A DNA stretch of 64,000 bases from Pardosa pseudoannulata (GCA_032207245.1 CM063504.1:86893575-86957574), one strand, 5' to 3'. Positions 1 to 11,723 are shown, counted from the first letter of the stretch. Program-made: numbers and translations. The notes: generated from the letters alone by a model not told the origin.

Positions 1-739
1 TTAATATAAAAATTATAATATTTAGCTCGTAAACGGATATTTTGTTTTATTTTCTTTGTTATTTACAAATATAAACTACAAAAGTTTAAATAAATACAAG
101 AACAAATATAAGTAAAAATACATTCATTGATTTAATGGCAAAAGAATATATAAACCTGTGTCTATACATACAATTTCAAATGTATCAGTGGTATATTTAA
201 GATAAAAAGTAAAATTATATTTAAGATTGCAAGTAAAATTAAATTCCTAAATATTGTTGATACTGCTTACTAGACTTTCCAGTAGGTCTGTAGTTTTAGA
301 AAGTGAGAATAGTGAATTTTAGAATGTAAAATGGAAATAAATGTTTGTGTCATAAAGGATGGTAGTCCTCATTTTTTTCCTTAAATTCATTATTTTATCT
401 AAAAAACTTGTACAGAAGAAAGTTTTTCTTTCCATTTAAACTGGTAATTATGAGGGAAAAATTAGGACAACTAAAAGAACCTACAACTGATTTAATATTT
501 TATACAGAAACTTTCCTTGATAAAAAAAATAACTTGATAAACAAAATAATAAAATACTTTTTAAAGATGATAGGGAAGCAAGTGGAGGTTGTGAGGAATG
601 GTGAAAAAGCGGACAGTTGTTCGATACTTTTACTCATTGTCTTCCTCGCTCCTATTTGATTTCTTGGCAGCTTAATTTTGAAATATTTCTTTTTTTTTCT
701 TAGAGAGAAGCGGTTTTGTTATTTTATTATTCTCTTTTG

Positions 740-1045
740 GAGTTGTCAGTAGTTTTCTAGAGTTGGTCAGATTTTGCACCTTCCATCACTTTGACAACTC
801 TTTCCACATCGTTAATTTTTAATGCATTTGCTAATTTCTTTGGTACCACTTCTAACAGCTGGTTGGTAGCCTTCCTTTCTTGAACAACTTTATCCTGTTT
901 AGAACTCAATTTCTTTTACAGGTGATACTTATTTTTTCAACTCCGTCTTACTTCACTTCCTCTGATTCTCTCTCCCGCCACTCGGTTTCAGTCTCTTCTC
1001 TTAAATTATCTTGTTGCTGTTGTGTTCTTCGCATAAATATTACTT
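740..1045 (-). pseudogene. Coding-like relic, unknown family
   Basis: In minus frames one reads a charged segment (QQQQDNLREETETEWRER) ending in TAA and, after a frameshift, a 53-codon stretch with VPKKLANALKINDVERVVKV ending in TAG. Residue composition looks protein-like, coiled-coil and acidic, but no family is recognised and the frame is broken. Confidence 0.25.
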
Positions 1046-1319
1046 ACAAGTTTTATGTGCCCTGTGGCTAGTATTGAGTAGAATTCATGCGACAGGGACT
1101 AGGACGGTTTGTCCTTGAAATTCTTTAAGCCCATCTTTCAGATGAAGTCATGTATTAAAGAGATGATACTCGATTGCTACATAACTGGCAAGTAATGTAT
1201 CTTTAACTCTAGACACACTATAATCTAATTATAAGCACTTCCATGAACAATGTCTAGAACCGCTATTACCACTTTCATCACCAGGGTATATTTTGGTCTA
1301 CTTGCTGGATTGAGTTTGG

Positions 1320-1499
1320 TTTGGTTTGGTTTGGTTTGGAGCGCTACGGTCTACTGTTTTGCACACGAGGGCTAATGAGACCGGGACCTACTGCTTAAAG
1401 CCGATTCCGAACGGCTACGAACATCCATGCCATAATGGGATTCGAACCCACGAACTCCGGTACCGACGATCAGCGCCCTAACCAATCGGCCAGAGTTCG
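1320..1499 (-). mobile_element. tRNA-derived SINE, full length, with 16-bp target-site duplication
   Basis: On the minus strand the element starts with a tRNA-like head carrying a perfect B box (GGTTCGAATCC), continues through a tRNA-unrelated body and ends in a (CCAAA)n tail. GCTGGATTGAGTTTGG is repeated at 1,304-1,319 and 1,500-1,515, which proves retroposition. CpGs are mostly intact, suggesting relative youth. Confidence 0.88.
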
Positions 1500-1671
1500 G
1501 CTGGATTGAGTTTGGAAAGCATCTATCTCTAAAAATGATCTATATTCGATTTAGTAAGGTCATGCAGCAGAAGATACTGCAAAAGTCACCACTCATTGTA
1601 GTGAAGGGATTTGCCCTTTACACCAAGTTCGGGAGAGAACATGGTAGTCCAGAGAATATAGTTCTTTAATG

Positions 1672-1842
1672 TTTAGCTTTTGAACGCTAAGGTCTGCTTT
1701 TTATCCTATGTGAAGGCTATTGAGACCATTTTTAAAACTGATTCCAAATAACTCTGAATATCCATGCCATCGGGAGAATTCGAATCTATAGACTCCGGTA
1801 TCAAAAACAGTTCCCTAACATACGATTATTGTCCAGGTTTAT
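1672..1842 (-). mobile_element. Degenerate copy of the tRNA-derived SINE
   Basis: Shares the order of motifs of the copy at 1,320-1,499 (GAACGCTAAGGTCT, TGAGACC, ACATCCATGCCAT-like and GAATTCGAATC B-box region) but is heavily diverged. No clear duplication was found. Confidence 0.6.
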
Positions 1843-2502
1843 TGGAGTTTCGATTCGGAACCACAACCGAATATGTGTTTTGATAACAGGTGTTTGGCAG
1901 CAGTCTGAAAGTATTTTTGAGTCCATTTCTTAAATTTTAGATTATCAAAGATTTACCGAAGACTTACAGTTTTTCGGTAATTTTCTGTCTCTTCACCACA
2001 ACCTATCTTCCCTTTTCAAATAAGCTTTTTTGACTTAAGAATAAATATTCCTTGACACAGTTTTGTTGTAGTTATTCTAGGTCCAAAAAACCTTTCCCAC
2101 TACTATGAATGCTGTTTTTTACTCCCATATGAAATACTTCTCCTTTTAGTTCTTCCAAAATTATAGAAAAATTTTGAACTGGGATAAAAGAGATATGAAA
2201 AAGAAAAAATTCGTAACAAATGGAATAACAAAAACAGAGAATGTTGTTTACGATTCGGTAATAATAAACATCAATTAATTGGAAACAACTATTTTCCCAA
2301 AGCACATACGTGTTTTTGACTATTTTAAAATTTTCAACGATTTGTTGAAAATACTTATTTAATGAATCCTTGAAAATTTTCAGAAAATGAATTTTACATC
2401 CCTCCTTTTTAAAATCACGGCAACCCATGTATTATCTCATATCAAGAATACTGAGACCTTACGGGATTAAAGCTCAATTTGAAGAACAATTGACAAACTA
2501 AG

Positions 2503-2533
<31 letters not shown>

Positions 2534-2542
2534 GTGTGTGTG
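2503..2542. repeat. Palindromic microsatellite (CA)n-(TA)n-(TG)n
   Basis: A run of CA dinucleotides passes through TATATATA into TG dinucleotides, so the tract is its own reverse complement. Confidence 0.9.
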
Positions 2543-2569
2543 TAACCTGGTGAAATATTATATACCGAT

Positions 2570-2840
2570 TACACGGGAGAAATAGCCCATATTTTTAATT
2601 GCCAGGGCTTACAACTCAGCAGCATCAGAAAACGAAATCCAGAGTTTTGGAACTTCGCATTTTTTGAGAATCAAAGCGCATCAGTCTACCGACCGTTATT
2701 ACAGTGCGATAGCTCTGCATAGAATGCTTTAAGAATGGATACATTTGTTACCGATGTTGGCCCGTAACAGGAGAATCACGTAATTTTGTTCCCACAAAAT
2801 TTAAGATGGATCAACACTTCTTGGGAGGTAAGAATGAACC
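2570..2840 (+). other. GC-richer coding-like segment, unassigned
   Basis: Contains a stretch with codons reading ARAYNSAASENEIQSFGTS and HQSTDRYYSAIALHRML, interrupted by stops. It directly precedes the dispersed repeat at 2,880 and may be part of the same old mobile element. No homology can be claimed. Confidence 0.2.
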
Positions 2841-2879
2841 TTGATCATTTAAGTTAAATCGAAAACACACTGGCAGAAA

Positions 2880-3130
2880 TTTAACTATTGCAGAAGCAAT
2901 ACCATTTTCCTGGGACAGCTGAAAAATGTAGCCAGTAGGCAGAAAAGTTGCGTTTATTCCAACGTTAGTTTTGAGAGATGACTAAAAGGAATTTAATTGG
3001 AGAGCATTCAATTATTCGACATTTTAAGGCTGGGAAATTAGGTATTAAAAGAGGAGAAGAGAAAAAAGAATTTTGTATATGTGTTTTGGGAGTAATAATT
3101 TTAATATATATATATGTGTGTGTGTGTGCG
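2880..3130 (+). repeat. Dispersed repeat B, copy 1, ending in a TA/TG microsatellite
   Basis: Shares ordered blocks with 36,790-37,035: GACAGCTG-AAAATGTAGCCAGTAG, AAATTAGGTAT-AAAGA and a GTGTTTTGGGAGTAATAATT-like block, both copies running straight into an AT-type microsatellite. An ORF across it is not a gene. Confidence 0.6.
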
Positions 3131-3334
3131 TGTGTGCGCGCGCAAGTCCGAACCCCAACTAACCGATTTAATTAAAAGAAACATTATTAGAAAAAAAAAT
3201 GTACTACTCTTACAGCGTATTAGTGACTACGAAAATAATATACATTTTTATGCTTACAAAAGCATCATTTCTTGAAAATGTTAGTAAAAATGAGTCATTT
3301 CATTGTCTTTAATTTTAATGCAGCTTAGTGTCAC

Positions 3335-3479
3335 ATCCTATTCACGAATATTTGTGGATTTTTCTCTTTCAAAACAATCCGGATAGCTGGATTAGAACAA
3401 CTGGAGCTCTGACGAATATAAGCTTGTGTAAATTAACTGATAAAGACATGTATATGCAATAAAGTGGGAAATGCAGCTA
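3335..3479 (+). other. Open reading stretch without a recognised family
   Basis: After an acceptor-like TTTAATGCAG a frame stays open for about 46 codons (including NNPDSWIRTTGALTNISL) to TAA at 3,477-3,479. It is GC-richer than its flanks and lies 140 bp before the deaminase-like exon, but the two cannot be joined in phase by a visible donor. It may be chance. Confidence 0.15.
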
Positions 3480-3621
3480 ATTATCATAAGTCGTTTTAGC
3501 AGAGAAATCTTTATTGGAAGTTTTTTTCTGTACAGTTAAATATTGAGAGAGCTAAAATAGTTTCAATTCTGTTTCGACATTTGGTACTTTCTAACTTTAA
3601 CTCTTAAAAATTTAATTTCAG

Positions 3622-3765
3622 ATTGTACCTAATAATGCGGGGAACCCAGGCGCGTATGCTGAATTCGCCGCCGTGAATCAGGCCCTGAATACACCGCATA
3701 AAACAAAGCACACTCTATTTCACAATAGAAATGGCCATAAGCTACAAATGAACAAATTGGACTAA
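3622..3765 (+). pseudogene. Orphan exon-like ORF resembling toxin-type deaminase core
   Basis: A good acceptor (TTTAATTTCAG) precedes 47 open codons and TAA. The segment NAGNPGAYAEFAAVNQALN followed by LFHNRNGHKL resembles the [HC]AE helix and the LF-NR-G strand of bacterial polymorphic-toxin deaminases (YwqJ-like). The His of the HAE zinc site is Tyr here, and the downstream PCxxC is absent before the stop, so any such domain is broken. The GC content and CpGs stand out from the neighbours. No upstream exon was identified. Family assignment is by pattern recall only. Confidence 0.33.
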
Positions 3766-5344
3766 AATTTCTGCAATTAAATAGAGTAAGAGAGATTTTT
3801 TTTTAATCTGAAGATATGGGGAAAAGGAATAAAAAGTCCAACGTTTTTTTTTTTCTCTGCTATCTTGAGTGAACATGAAACGTCAGCTAGTTCATTCTGA
3901 AAAAGGAAGATCAAAAGAACATTTGAAAGCCGTTTTTACTGAATCTGCACAGATCATAATCAAATTCTAATCTTTTCATGAATCGGAAGAACAGCTGAAT
4001 AAATATAACAAATATTCATGCCATAAATTAATGCAACTCAACTCTACACTCAGAGACTTTAGTAGTCCTTTCTTTCTTCTTCTCTTACTCTGTATCGGTT
4101 GCATTGCATTCCACTTCCCCACCTTTACATTTTTTTACTCCCAAATTTTAATACAAATACAGTAGCATAATATGAAAAAATTTTATTTTAAGTAATATAG
4201 TCTAGACTAGAAGTTTTCAGACTTTTTCAGACATGGAATAACTTTGAAATTCAACGCGGAACACTAAATTTTATCTCGCAGTTATATACTACATTTAGTA
4301 AATATACTCACAAAATAGAATTGAAAATACAAGGTAATTCCATCATATAAAAGTACAAACATTAAATTTCATAGTTTATTTATTTATTCCTCTAATTTTA
4401 CAATGAAAGTAGGAAATACGTGAAAAAATTTTAAATAAATTTAAGTCAAATATTAGAGATTTATAATTTGTTATTTTATTGACATTTACTACATTTGCTA
4501 CAAATTTTTGTTATGTATTGCGGAACAGAAATTTAACAAGAAGAGTAAAGGGTGTTTTGATTTTTACAGTGGGATTTCAGGTAATTGAAACTGAATAATA
4601 TCTCGACTGAATGTTGACTAAAATGCAACTGATTTGAAAAGCTATTAAACAACCAGTTTTACATGCAATAAGAACGTCTTCCTATAATTCTGGAAAGGTG
4701 TTGAAGCCTTTAATTGCTTCTGCAAACAAGAAGACAGTGAGTCCAGCCTCTGTCTGGCTTCGTGTTGTCTCCTGTTAACTATGACGTAAATTTGTTCTGT
4801 CGGCTGGTGGACGAGAAACTGACACAACAGAATGCGGACTACCTTTCAAACATTCTAACTGGTCGGTGAAGCAAGATATAAATCCGATTTTTTTTTCTTA
4901 CAAATCGAAATTGCAAAAAGTGTGTAAAGTAGTGTTCAAATTTTTGTCCCATTTTGTTTGTGAAATATGTTTTATAAAAATAATTTTTAATTTCAAACAT
5001 AATACTTTTTTACTTAAAACTTTAACGGATCCCAGATTAAGAAATTCTGGTCTACACAGATTTTCAAACACCGAAATTTATTTAAAGAAGAGTGATTGTT
5101 CAAGATTTAAAGAAATCTGTGGTTTTATTTCAATCGTGATTAAATTTTGCGCTCTTGACTTTCAAAACAAAAGGGAAGTCTCTAAGTAGTGTGTCTAAAC
5201 AAGGTTTAAAAAATTCATCCTCACAGGGTCTACACTATATCACTGCGATCACGACACTCATATTACACGTCGCTGTTGTTGCAGTGGAAGTGTATGCAGG
5301 GCTGAATATGAAGCGATTGAATTAACTGCGCCCAAACGACCTTG

Positions 5345-5519
5345 GGCGAACGATACCCGATTGGTTAGGGTCCTGGCCTTCGGTACCGGAGTTCATGGGT
5401 TCGAATCCCACTGTGGCATGGATGTTCGTAGCCGTTCGGAATCGGCTATAAGCTGTAGGTCCCGGTCTCATTAGTCCTCGTGTTGCAAAAAGTTGACCGT
5501 AGCACTCCAAACCAAACCA
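5345..5519 (+). mobile_element. tRNA-derived SINE, full length, with 11-bp target-site duplication
   Basis: Sense copy: A-box-like TTGGTTAGGG near the 5' end, B box GGTTCGAATCC at about 5,399-5,409, body, and a CCAAACCAAA tail. AAACGACCTTG flanks it at 5,334-5,344 and 5,520-5,530. Minus-strand ORFs across it are not genes. Confidence 0.88.
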
Positions 5520-6634
5520 AAACGACCTTGAGGGTGTAAGCACTTATAAAACTTTTAAATATGGTAATATTAAGAAAGTAAGTATCCATATTATAAAAAA
5601 TGCAGTTTCTTCTTTTTATCTGAAAACTTTTAAACAACATTGATTTAGCAAACTGATCTCACGTCTATCCATAACAGCTGTTATAAAAGACACTAGTCGG
5701 CCGAGAAGCATAGAACATGACATCCAATAAAATATTGTCATACCCATTAACAGTTGTAATATTTAGTACTGATCTTTTACTGCAGAAATTTTTCAACCCT
5801 AATGATATAGCATTGATTGGAATAACTGGATTCTGTAATAATTAAATATTTGTGAAATATATGTGAAGGCGGTGCAATAGTAAAATACGAAGCTCCCAGT
5901 TCTCCATGGTTTTCAAGCCACTGACAACTTACAAATTGGATTGTGGCAACGGAGGAGAAGCTCTCGCCAGAGAGTAAAAGAAGACGATTGATTGGTCTAA
6001 ATCAAAATTAGAAACGACTGTTCCAATGTATTTAATAATATTTTACATTTTATCGGAGATTTTTTTTGTTTTGTTTTGTTTTTGTGTTCAAAATTAAATG
6101 TTCGTGTTGTTATGATATTTGAGTTCGTTGCAATTTTTAACATATATTTTAATATACAATACGGGTATTACCTAAAATCTAACTATAAAAATTAGCAGTG
6201 AATAAATTAAGTACTTAAATTTTAAAAGATGATACATATAACTTACATTTTAAATTTTTGATCAGTTCCACGTTTATTTGATCCGAGCTTGGCGGTACAT
6301 ACCGTATTTACAGGTGTTTAACGCGGACTTTTTATTTAATAAATTTAGAACATATATTGATAGAGAGCATTAGGCATAGATTAATTTTTACTCCTTTCTG
6401 TAATTGCGCAATACAGTATAATAAAGACAGCTATTGATGAAAGAAAATTAAAAGGTAAATATTTTACTCAAAAGAAGTACTGCTCCGTCTAAATTTCATT
6501 ACTATTATACTTTTTATACAACACTGCAAGCAACGTTAATTATGAACTTTGAAGGTCGAATTTCGGACTAGAGGCCCCGTTCCCAATTTCTGTGGCATAT
6601 TGCACTACTTGCTACTAAAATGCTTCAGTATAAC

Positions 6635-7885
6635 TACACTGCTCAAAACAAATAAAAGATACTGAAGCTGTAAGTGAATCTTGCAGCAGGGGAATTGTTT
6701 AGATGACTGATACTAGATCAACAGACATAGTAAGCTACATGAGAACAAAACTATAAGTTTGGAAGAAAACGTGCTGTTTAATTCATTTACAAAAGGAATT
6801 AAAAATCACAAATAGTGAATACGAGAAAAATAATTAAAAAGGTGTATACTTGAAAGAATATCGTTTTTGGTAGGAGGTATGGTTTCACCAGACGACCAGG
6901 AACGTTGAGCACTTCTGAGGAGTATAAAGTCAATGAGGCTATTAATGAGGAGCTGTGTATTCTGTCTCCGAAGTGTCTCCAATTCTGGAAATGTCACAGT
7001 ATGTGATCTCAAAACTCTGGAAGAGATTTTAAAGTACGGGAAATGTTACTCGACGACCAGTAAAGGCCGACGAAGAATAACGACAGTGCGACAAGATTGA
7101 TTTTTAAAAACAGCGCGACGTCAGAGTCGTAGTTGTGCCAGAGAGCTAGGTTAAGTGCTCACAGTTGTCAGAGTTTCGAAGCAAACTGTTTACAGGAGAC
7201 TTGTGTTGGTCTGTATACCATACGACCAGCAGTTTGCATTCCCTTCCCGCCTACACATAAACGCACTCGTTTAAACTGGAGTTTAGCACGGTGAGCCAAT
7301 GTGGTTTTCAGTGACAAGTTTTGCTTTAGTTTGAACAGAGATTCTCGTCGGATAACGTTGTAAAGAGAACTTGGGACACGTTATTACTGAAAAACATCAA
7401 AGTGTAGACAGGTATTTGAAGGATGGCTACACAGATATTCACATCGTTAAGCCGTGGTCTATTGCTGCTACAAAGAACATGGATGAAAAATACTTGACCT
7501 AGACCCTTATGTACGCTTGTATCGGGGTGCTGTTGGTTCTGGATAGGTATTCGGAGATAATCATGCTCTATGTCACAGTGCGGTCCCAGTGGATCACTCC
7601 TTTGAAAGTAAAATATCCACCACATGCAGTAGCTGGTTTCCTCTCCTGGTCTTAATCCCATCGAGAACGTGTGGTATAAGCTCGGAAGACGACTTGCCAC
7701 TAATCCGAACCCACAAAACTCAGTTACAGACTAGCTCGCCATAACGCTTGGAACTCTTAGAGGTCCCAACTCGTCTCCAATCACATAGCCAATATGTGAA
7801 ATCATTTTGCTACATGCATGACTGCCACAGGCGACCATGCTTATTACACTGTCAAATCACCTATTTAATTTTTTAACTAAGTGTA
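6635..7885 (+). mobile_element. Decayed Tc1-type transposon
   Basis: About 1.25 kb, the usual Tc1 size. The left end TACACTGCTCAAAACAAATA is the common Tc1-family terminus; the right end (about 7,858-7,885) is a diverged inverted copy. It contains the transposase relic listed next. Terminal TA dinucleotides are present but cannot be proven as the duplication. Confidence 0.7.
6880..7843 (+). pseudogene. Tc1-family transposase pseudogene
   Basis: Across three frames with several stops one reads, in order, the HTH region (ISKLWKRF, TGNVTRRP), the first catalytic block FSDKFCFSLNRDSRRITL, a degraded second block (DNHALCH for DNARPH) and SPGLNPIENVWYKLGRRLA near the C-terminus. That is the DDE transposase order of Tc1 elements. 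Stops and frameshifts make it inactive. Confidence 0.8.
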
Positions 7886-8150
7886 AGCTATTCATCTACG
7901 CATTTTCTTTGGATAATAAAAAATTAACAAAACATTTCTTTAGCTTTGCTTTCTTCTTTTATAATTGTATTACATTTATACCGTTTCCCGCCAATCTGAC
8001 TTGTATTATTTTAAATATTTATATAAGCATGATTGATATTCAAGTTTTTGGACATCAGTGTGTACTGTAAGCCTGAAAACTAATAGCCCAGATAAAATCG
8101 GGGAGGTTCTTGGTCCAATAATAGAAATGATTCGTTTGAAAAATTATTCG

Positions 8151-8187
8151 TTTTTGAACTGAACCTAGAAAAGGTTCAGTTCAAAAA
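8151..8187. repeat. Perfect 16-bp inverted repeat, 5-nt loop
   Basis: TTTTTGAACTGAACCT (8,151-8,166) and its exact complement (8,172-8,187) around AGAAA. No gene nearby; the function is unknown. Confidence 0.85.
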
Positions 8188-9267
8188 TGATTTCTTCCAT
8201 GGATTGAATGCCATTCCATTACTAAAGTACCAGCGTCCTAAGGATAATTCATCTGCGTTCCAATATTACGGAACGTTATTTATGAAGAGGTTTTCTAAAT
8301 GAAGAAATATGACAAGAAAAAAAAATTAATGTCATAATATGGTTATTTTTTTCAATCAATATTAAACATTTCTCTCGCAATATACTTATTTAAACGCCTC
8401 AAATTTCACAGGAAATATATCAAATGAAGATTCAATTTACATCATAACTTTCTAGTTTGTTTCTAGTCTAGTTCTAGTCTTACATGAATTTCTAGTTTGT
8501 TTAAAATGCAATAAATTTCCTTAAAATACTTCTAATTTATTCTTTTATTTGAATTGGAATTTAAATATGCAGAATTTCAATAAAAAACAATTAAAGGCTA
8601 GTGTTATAGTAAATTATTACTCTTGAAAATACAAAAATATTTCATGTTTTAACCTTTTATGTTAAATAAACGTCTAATTTTTGTATTATTTCTATGTAAT
8701 GCAATAAACCGATAAAAATTATACAAAAAATTAAAATAATTTACCAAACGTCGTACTCATAAGTACATAAAACTTATGAGGCCTCCGTTATTACTATCTA
8801 ATTTAAATGTGGTCTCTAATGGTAAAAAGGTTCACTCCCTCTGGACAGTAAAGCAACGTTTGCCTGTTGCTCGGGAGACCGATTTTAAAACGACGTATAA
8901 TCGAAATTTTAATAAACAGCTTTCATCATTGCAAATTTATCTAAAAGTAGTAATTTTAAAGGCTTCTAAGCTTAGCACTAGTATATTAGTACATAGTATT
9001 GAAAAGAGAAATAATTAAATTTTAAAATTAAGCATTTATCATAAAAGAGAGAAAAATCATATCTTTATTGCATATCTTGAATACTAATTATATCATTTAT
9101 GTGCATGGAGTTATGGGTTTAAATTAAAAAATAATCGTCGTTTGACATACTACTTGTCTGTGAATATTAAATGCAGCAGTATGAATCAAATTAAATATAT
9201 TGGAATTTTTTCACTGTTAGAGATAAAAATTAAATTTAAAGTTTCTTAACAAAAAATTTGCGTTTAG

Positions 9268-9420
9268 AAAAGAAAAAACGGCATATATCCGAAACCTTGC
9301 GTCATATAATGAACGATTTTATGATTGCGACAGGTGTTACAAATGCTTCAGGACTGTGATAACACGTTCTGGAAATGCAAATGAGGATAAAGAGTTAAAT
9401 CTGTGCAATAAATGTCTGAG
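9268..9420 (+). other. Possible orphan exon with CxxC zinc-binding pattern
   Basis: A 153-nt open stretch between an acceptor (TTTGCGTTTAG) and a donor-like GTAATA. It encodes DCDRCYKCFRTVI and, 19 residues on, LCNKCLR: two paired-cysteine knuckles as in small zinc-binding modules. The frame stops immediately if not spliced. No other exon of such a gene was found nearby. Confidence 0.25.
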
Positions 9421-11179
9421 GTAATAGGGAGGATAAAGTGACTGTAAATATACGAAAATAGTAGAAATAAGAAGTTTTATATCCAAATGAGGATCTTTAT
9501 CTCAAAACCATGTTGGTTCATATATTTTTTTTCCATTTTCCCAAAATTTCTAAATTTAAGGAAATGAAGGAAAAGTTTTTATCACATAATAGAGGACAAC
9601 AAATTATACACAGATGTGCAAAAATCAGGAAAAAATATATAAACTGCTCTTTATTTTTGATTTACAGATAAATGTGTAATTCATACAAATCTACAGTTCT
9701 ACTTTCTAAATAAAATTTACAGTAACGAAATTTTGCATAATCCACCTTCAACCAAACTAAGAGAAAAATTAATATCTACCTAAGATTTTGGATGTGGAAA
9801 AAATAGGGAAAATCTTGTCTCCTCATAAATGAAGCAATTGTTTGTTGTCATCTGCACAAAGTTACAGGCAGCACGTGGAGCTTAAGTAAGTTAGATTAGG
9901 AAAAATTAAATTGTCTTAAAAAATTTTACAAAAGATTCCACATTTGAACCCATTAACTCCCAAATCATTCCAGCTGAATATATATTGATGAATATCTTAA
10001 ATCTAGTAATGAATCTCCTAGATGGAAAAAAATGAAATTTAAACGATTTTGGAAATTTACGGCCTATTTTCAACAGAGATGAACTTTATATATATAAGAT
10101 GCTGATTTTTAGCTGTTATTCGCAAGCCTGCCAGACTCATTTGGTTGCCCCTAACACGCAAAAATTACTAAAACAACTTAAATAACATAGTAGGAACTTA
10201 AATAATATAGTAGGAACTTGAGAATTTGGAGATTTCTTACAGGGTTATCATCTACATTCACTGCAAAGGAAAAACTGCTCCAAGAAATCCTAAAAATTCT
10301 ACAAACTATATTTTAATTGTCCTCAAAAATGGACTCTAAGCATTAAAAGATTAATTTGTAGCACAATATAGGAGTTATAATAGATTTATACTATTTAGCT
10401 TAACATGATGTAGGCAACATTATGTTCTTTAAAACTGGCAAAATGACAATACTAGTAAACATATCTGATCTGCATAAAATCTTAATACTAGAAGACAGTT
10501 CATTATACTCAGATTGAAGATGAGTAATAGAAATAAATACAGAAAAAGAAAATTAGTTATTAAAAAAATTCACTGATAAACATGTACCAATTCGTTTAGT
10601 GTTATCTCCTTAAAAAGTAAACAAAGCACAACTTCTTAAAACACACTGAGAAAACTTTGAACTTTATTATAAATACACATGAATAAATATATCAAGTTTT
10701 TAAAGGGTACTTACAGAAAAGATTGACTGCATTAAATATTTGTACTTTCATTTCATAAATCAAGAGTTAATAAGTAAAAAAATTTTACAAGCAATGCCCT
10801 TAGGGTGCCTAGTGGCTGGTGGTTAGGGTCTTCATTTTAATTGTAGAATTGATACTAAATATATATTAAACAGTTTCATATATATTGAGTGAAAATATCC
10901 AAAATATTTCTACAAAGTACAAAAAACATGCGATTATTAGATTACATGTTACAGTAAAGGTTGATTCAAGCTATACTTCATCCAGGCGAGAAACAATCAA
11001 GGCCAACAAGAGGGTTACACAAACAAGGCAAACACTCAGTCCTTAGATCTCGCTGGTGCCCATAATTGATATTTTATATACTTATTTTTTAATCTTTTTT
11101 GTTTTATATTTTTAAAAATACATTAATTTTAGTGTTTGAAGGATAAGTTTGATTTAGAACATTATAATCAACTATTTGG

Positions 11180-11345
11180 TATGCAAAGACTAATGAGACC
11201 GGGACCTACTGCTTCTTCTATTGACTATCTTCTATTATTAACCTACTATTCTGAGTAGCAACAGAGAAACCATAGAAGCTAAAGGAATTGAAACTATAGA
11301 CTCCAGTTTAAAGAGGAAGCACCTTACCAATTTGGACAATGTCCA
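11180..11345 (-). mobile_element. Interrupted, decayed SINE copy
   Basis: Contains CTAATGAGACCGGGACCTAC, identical to the SINE body, then about 70 bp of unrelated sequence and a remnant of the B-box half (GAATTGAAACTATAGACTCC). The tail is absent. Confidence 0.55.
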
Positions 11346-11721
11346 GCTGGTGTTTAAAGGAATTAGTTGGTTAAGCTTCTAAGGAGACTGAAAGTTAGGA
11401 ACATCTTTCTTTAGTTATTAGAGGATTCCTTTTATCTTTAACTCAAAAACTCCACCTATTTCACTGGCACATTTTAGGGATTTGGACATAGGAATAATAA
11501 ATTTTCCTTCCACAGTAATATTTTATAAGTAACAAATCATGAACTCACATGTTTGTATGTGAATATCAATAAAAGAAAAAAAGTTGACTTATAATTCTAT
11601 TTTTATTTAATAAAAATCCAATTTTAATTGAAAAAAAGGAGAGGCTGAACTTTAATATATGGAAAAAGGGCATAACCAGACAAGTCCCTTGGGGCCTTAT
11701 TTGATTCTCAAAGATTATCAT

Positions 11722-11723
<2 letters not shown>

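Larger units (their letters stand above)
1..9400. other. Intergenic region left of Exoc7, otherwise unassigned
   Basis: Apart from the SINEs, Tc1 element, hairpin and relics listed, I see no continuous gene. The ORFs at 408, 2,072, 4,645, 4,866, 7,837 and 8,776 show no family signature or convincing splice signals. CpGs are more frequent here than in the rest of the window. Confidence 0.6.

Noticed and set aside
1440..1499. tRNA gene suggested by a perfect B box
   Set aside because: The tRNA-like part is the head of a SINE with a 16-bp target duplication; the cloverleaf 5' half is incomplete.
5322..5543. Minus-strand 73-codon ORF with a Trp/Gly/Pro-rich product
   Set aside because: It is the antisense of a full-length SINE; similar peptides appear at other SINE copies (for example 29,586-29,813).
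7326..7700. Minus-strand 124-codon ORF, the second longest in the window
   Set aside because: It is antisense to the Tc1 transposase pseudogene; no family signature.
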